A stretch of 64,000 bases of DNA from positions 16,442 to 80,441 of the forward strand of contig CAYMII010000015.1 of NCBI GenBank assembly GCA_964390565.1, given 5' to 3'. Position 1 is the stretch's first letter; the number at the start of each line of letters is the position of its first letter. The notes beneath the pieces are model-generated. The model was given only the letters and a program-made list of their open reading frames with translations. It did not search any database and was not told where the DNA came from. Of the stretch, positions 62,480-64,000 are shown one piece after another. The DNA is from UBA8529 sp964390565 (lineage in GTDB: Bacteria > Bacteroidota > Bacteroidia > Bacteroidales > Tenuifilaceae). The position numbers were made by a program, and so were the translations under genes.

Positions 62480-62824
62480 CTATTTTACTGAATCAACAAT
62501 TTTCTTGAAAACTTCGGGCTCGTTCATTGCTAAATCAGCAAGAACCTTACGGTTAATAGCGATACCCTTTTTATTTACTTTACCAATGAACTCAGAGTAT
62601 GACATTCCAAATGGACGTACTGCTGCATTGATACGCTGAATCCAAACTGCACGGAATTCTGCTTTTTTCTTCTTACGGTCACGATAAGCGTAACCCAAAC
62701 CTTTTTCTACGGTATTTTTTGCAACCGTATAAACACTTCTACGACCTAGGAAATTACCTTTGGCCATGTCGAGAATCTTCTTTCTTCTTGCTCTCGATGC
62801 AACTGCGTTGACTGAACGTGGCAT
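62480..62824 (-). CDS. rplT: 50S ribosomal protein L20
   Basis: A 114-aa basic protein with the L20 pattern MPRSVNAVASRARRKKILDM, then KGNFLGRRSVYTVAKNTVEK, and a globular C-terminal half with IQRINAAVRPFGMSYSEFI. It follows rpmI by 104 bp in the infC-rpmI-rplT order conserved in bacteria. In other bacteria L20 represses its own operon, but no leader motif for this could be identified here. Confidence 0.97.
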   Translation of the reverse strand: MPRSVNAVASRARRKKILDMAKGNFLGRRSVYTVAKNTVEKGLGYAYRDRKKKKAEFRAVWIQRINAAVRPFGMSYSEFIGKVNKKGIAINRKVLADLAMNEPEVFKKIVDSVK

Positions 62825-62928
62825 TTTGTTTACATTTTTGAATGGTTAGCGTTCCTCTCTAGGACTCTTCGTGCTAATTCATTCTGGTTAATAAATTTAA
62901 ATACAAAATCAAAAAAAAGAACGATTGA

Positions 62929-63126
62929 TTACTTAAGTCCAAGAAGAACTTTAACTCTGTTCTCATCAGCTTTATGAACTAAACCTGCGTGAGTTAAGTT
63001 ACGTTTCTGCTTGGTTTCCTTTTTAGTAAGGATGTGACTCTTGTAAGCATGTTTCCTTTTGATTTTACCAGTACCGGTCAAAGAGAATCTTTTCTTTGCT
63101 CCGGAATTTGTCTTCATTTTAGGCAT
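62929..63126 (-). CDS. rpmI: 50S ribosomal protein L35
   Basis: A 65-aa protein with MPKMKTNSGAKKRFSLTGTG and the HKAHILTKK-type central part (HILTKKETKQKRNL). Lies 24 bp after infC. A full-length match to the family. Confidence 0.97.
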   Translation of the reverse strand: MPKMKTNSGAKKRFSLTGTGKIKRKHAYKSHILTKKETKQKRNLTHAGLVHKADENRVKVLLGLK

Positions 63127-63150
63127 TCTTACTCTCTATTTTATTTGTAA

Positions 63151-63711
63151 CTATTTCTTCTTTGTTGACTTAGGTGTAATAAAGATTGTCATTCTTTTAC
63201 CTTCGAGTTTTGGGAGCTGTTCTACTTTACCAATTTCCTCTAGATCTTGAGCAAATCTTAAAAGTAGGATTTCACCCTGCTCTTTGAATAGAATTGAACG
63301 ACCTTTAAAGAACACGTACGCTTTAACCTTCGAACCTTCCTCCAAAAAGTTTTGAGCATGCTTTAACTTAAAGTTATAATCGTGCTCATCGGTATTGGGT
63401 CCGAAACGGATCTCCTTAACCACCACCTTTTGGGTGTTAGCTTTAATTTCCTTTTGTTTCTTTTTCTGTTGATAAAGAAACTTTTGAAAATCGATAATTC
63501 TACAAACAGGTGGATCTGCTTTTTCTGAAATCAGAACCAGATCAAGTTCAAGGTCTTCGGCAATTCGACGAGCCTCGTCGATAGAAACCACGTTTTGGCC
63601 TTCAATATTATCGCCTACTATACGGACAAGCTTATATCTGATTTGTTCGTTAATCAGGAACTTATTGCTGTTGTCCTTATCTTGCTTCTTTATTAAAACT
63701 GGTGCAGCTAT
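63151..63711 (-). CDS. infC: Translation initiation factor IF-3, apparent AUA start
   Basis: A 186-aa IF-3. Canonical starts would begin only at a GTG (63591), which would delete the conserved N-domain. The frame above it reads FLINEQIRYKLVRIVGDNIE, as IF-3 requires, and the only suitably placed codon is ATA at 63711-63709. It is preceded by GGAGG with an 8-base spacer and by an in-frame stop further up. IF-3 genes elsewhere use rare starts (AUU in E. coli) for autorepression. The rest shows FGPNTDEHDYNFKLKHAQNF and FFKGRSILFKEQG. It binds 30S subunits and checks start codons. Confidence 0.9.
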   Translation of the reverse strand: MAAPVLIKKQDKDNSNKFLINEQIRYKLVRIVGDNIEGQNVVSIDEARRIAEDLELDLVLISEKADPPVCRIIDFQKFLYQQKKKQKEIKANTQKVVVKEIRFGPNTDEHDYNFKLKHAQNFLEEGSKVKAYVFFKGRSILFKEQGEILLLRFAQDLEEIGKVEQLPKLEGKRMTIFITPKSTKKK

Positions 63712-63745
63712 TGTTTTATCCTCCGAATTAGTTAGTAATTATTAT
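63712..63745 (-). promoter_or_regulatory. Shine-Dalgarno and upstream region of infC
   Basis: GGAGG lies 8 bases before the ATA codon. Strong Shine-Dalgarno sequences are rare in this window, so it marks the start. Confidence 0.7.
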
Positions 63746-64000
63746 CTATTCAAGTTGTTTCTTAATCTCATTATTAATGAAATTGACAAATTCTTCGAGT
63801 TTCATCGAGCCTTTATCCCCTTCTCCCTGCACTCTAACAGCAATACTGTCGGATTCAGCCTCTTTTTCACCCACTACAAGTAGATAAGGAATTCGCTTTA
63901 ACTCGTTGTCTCTTATCTTCTTACCTATTTTCTCGTTTCGGTCGTCAATCAGCGTGCGAATATCGGAATTATTTAGGAAATTCAAAACTTTTTTTGCGTA
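63746..64000 (-). CDS. thrS: Threonyl-tRNA synthetase, C-terminal part (cut by window edge)
   Basis: 84 residues of the C-terminal anticodon-binding domain (FLNNSDIRTLIDDRNEKIGK, RIPYLLVVGEKEAE), open towards the window end at 64000, so the gene begins outside. The order thrS-infC-rpmI-rplT on one strand is the widely conserved cluster. The ending LEEFVNFINNEIKKQLE is typical. It charges tRNA-Thr. Confidence 0.9.
   Translation of the reverse strand, partial: YAKKVLNFLNNSDIRTLIDDRNEKIGKKIRDNELKRIPYLLVVGEKEAESDSIAVRVQGEGDKGSMKLEEFVNFINNEIKKQLE

Noticed and set aside
63151..63591. Short IF-3 starting at GTG 63591
   Set aside because: It would remove the conserved NEQIRYKLVRIVGD part of the N-domain, which is present and in frame upstream.
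1..64000. tRNA or rRNA genes
   Set aside because: I looked for T-loop and anticodon-arm patterns in the gaps and saw none. A tRNA-scan or covariance search would be decisive.

Overview
The window looks like one 64 kb piece of a chromosome from a member of the Bacteroidota, probably order Bacteroidales. The signs are AT-rich DNA, almost no Shine-Dalgarno sequences, several promoters of the TTG / TAnnTTTG type used by the Bacteroidota sigma factor, and typical families (DUF4369-TlpA lipoproteins, S9 and M14 secreted peptidases, FISUMP lipoprotein, WbqC, SiaB-like kinase, long LepB). I see no insertion sequence, prophage, integron, CRISPR array, rRNA or tRNA. Apart from one pseudogene the content is core and housekeeping. 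No stretch over 300 bases lacks a gene.

Layout. 1-9014 (minus): the AddB-like nuclease (cut by the window edge), a YhcC-type radical SAM protein, a TlpA lipoprotein, a ParA ATPase with a ribbon-helix-helix-like partner, and the AddA-like helicase-nuclease. 9203-14767: an S9 peptidase, an M14 peptidase and mnmA. 14820-18830 (minus) is a five-gene operon: DUF554, a sugar-kinase/RapZ-C fusion, panE, a 44-aa Cys/Lys-rich protein and a MurU-like nucleotidyltransferase. 18998-23970: an orphan protein, pdxB, a YhcH protein plus class A beta-lactamase, and cysK with serine acetyltransferase. 24108-27476: two tandem paralogous lipoproteins, each behind the same structured leader, then an outer-membrane protein and a FISUMP lipoprotein. 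27544-36747: speA, a nuclease, a broken AlaX-like editing gene, a TPR-SpoIIE phosphatase, an EamA transporter, PPK2, a thioesterase and an ene-reductase. 36814-39920: a lysC-lysA operon behind an attenuator-like leader with a Lys/Met-rich peptide. 40035-52508: a second S9 peptidase, a TIGR03915 protein, nth, an ABC-F ATPase, tilS, pabB, a peroxiredoxin, a TamA/BamA-like protein and a SiaB-like kinase. 52647-64000: an M49-like peptidase, an unknown protein, proS, a low-complexity lipoprotein, an FadL-like porin, WbqC, lepB, dapB and the rplT-rpmI-infC-thrS cluster.

Functional themes. Lysine/diaminopimelate synthesis appears three times (lysC, lysA, dapB). Cell-wall sugar recycling is suggested by the kinase/RapZ-C fusion in an operon with a MurU-like enzyme. 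Cysteine synthesis is complete from serine (cysE-type plus cysK). Recombination and repair are represented by AddAB-like subunits, endonuclease III and TIGR03915.

The most interesting items outside the genes are: (1) the lysC leader, with three mutually exclusive pairings ending in a strong terminator; (2) the duplicated, possibly pseudoknotted leader upstream of the two lipoproteins; (3) a scatter of very short-period degenerate tandem repeats (7, 8, about 9 and 15 bp) at gene edges, two of which encode the C-termini of genes; (4) the AlaX-like gene broken by two in-frame TAA codons with no frameshift; and (5) an apparent AUA start codon for infC.
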